Source: an uncultured Lachnospiraceae bacterium
GTDB lineage: Bacteria; Bacillota; Clostridia; Lachnospirales; Lachnospiraceae
DNA: 6,377 bases
NCBI GenBank assembly: GCA_910579325.1
Contig: CAJTTU010000114.1
Span: 4,005 to 10,381 of the forward strand
Direction: 5' to 3'
A program made the position numbers and the translations under genes. Below the pieces are notes generated by a model. That model ran no database searches. It was not told the origin of the DNA and saw only the letters and a program-made list of their open reading frames with translations. Shown piece after piece: positions 5,947-6,377 of the stretch (position 1 is its first letter; every line of letters begins with the position of its first letter).

Positions 5947-6377
5947 TTACGCAATCAGGGGTTTCAGGCTGCGGATATATTGATGTTTATGGATTTTATC
6001 AGCAACTATTACCGTAACCAACTGGGCAATCCCGGCAAGCAGTAAATCCGCGTGGAGTGTTTTCTCATTCTGCGTTTTACGCCCGGCAACACAGTAGCTG
6101 TCTTTAAAGTGGCTGATGGATTTTTCCACATTCACACGGATTTTGTAGTTGGAGTCCCATTCCTCCGTGCCACGGACTGTCCCGGGATATGCACGGAGGT
6201 TCTGTTCCGGATAGATGTAAACCATCCTCCCGCAGGAAGAAGCGGTGCAGGGATTGTCACAGTGGCAGACACGTTTGGACTTCTTAGTTTCTTTGTTGTA
6301 TTCCCATTTCATTTTGGGGCAGACAAATTTCATGGTAGGGAAACCACCGGTTTGCCTGTATACGTTCTTTTTTCCGG
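5947..6377 (-). mobile_element. DDE-type insertion-sequence transposase, C-terminal part (5' end outside window)
   Basis: The minus-strand frame is open from the window edge to TAA at 5947-5949, so the ATG at 6333 is internal and the gene continues beyond the window. The visible 142 residues read 'NVYRQTGGFPTMKFVCPKMKW' and then a Cys-rich stretch (CHCDNPCTASSCG). 'YPGTVRGTEEWD' and 'VNVEKSISHFKDSY' follow, ending in 'KADLL-type' text 'HADLLLAGIAQLVTVIVADKIHKHQYIRSLKPL'. This resembles the C-terminal part of transposases that are abundant in Clostridia. The Glu in 'NVEKSISHFKD' (codon 6124-6126) is a reasonable candidate for the third acidic residue of the DDE triad. I cannot name the IS family with confidence. 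No frameshift or stop is seen in the visible part. Confidence 0.8.

Overview
The window looks like chromosomal DNA of an anaerobic, moderately GC-rich Gram-positive gut-type Firmicute, most likely Lachnospiraceae or a related Clostridia. The pointers are an anaerobic class III ribonucleotide reductase, a surface protein with the CxCxxxC...CPxC module and 'NLTEEQKALL' helical module common in that group, a PxTG-type sorting signal, and strong AGGAG-type ribosome binding sites. The species assignment is inference.

Layout. Positions 2-445 (+) are the 3' end of hflX, a ribosome-associated GTPase. A sigma70-type promoter (485-513) then drives a secreted surface-protein gene (592-1748, +). That gene has lost its middle and its frame, so it reads as two pieces: signal peptide plus N-terminal modules, then an Asn-rich linker plus cell-wall sorting signal. 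A hairpin (1764-1800) separates it from nfo (1854-2774, +), an intact endonuclease IV with all nine metal ligands. A 166-base gap follows and carries a near-consensus NrdR box (2832-2847). Next comes nrdD (2941-5328, +), an anaerobic ribonucleoside-triphosphate reductase with an ATP-cone, a zinc site, a glycyl-radical site and a C-terminal redoxin domain with a CPNC motif.

Downstream of nrdD a long, nearly perfect palindrome (5339-5390) lies between convergent genes. On the minus strand there is a 96-codon remnant of a methyl-accepting chemotaxis protein (5421-5711). Its first membrane helix is joined in frame to the extreme C-terminal tail, and its promoter and ribosome binding site are still present. 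The window closes inside an insertion-sequence transposase on the minus strand (5947-6377, cut by the window edge).

Overall, housekeeping genes (GTPase, DNA repair, dNTP synthesis) are interspersed with decaying genes (surface protein, chemoreceptor) and a mobile element. I see no new defence or biosynthetic system. The best points for follow-up are the NrdD-redoxin fusion under probable NrdR control without an adjacent nrdG, and the two internally deleted genes.
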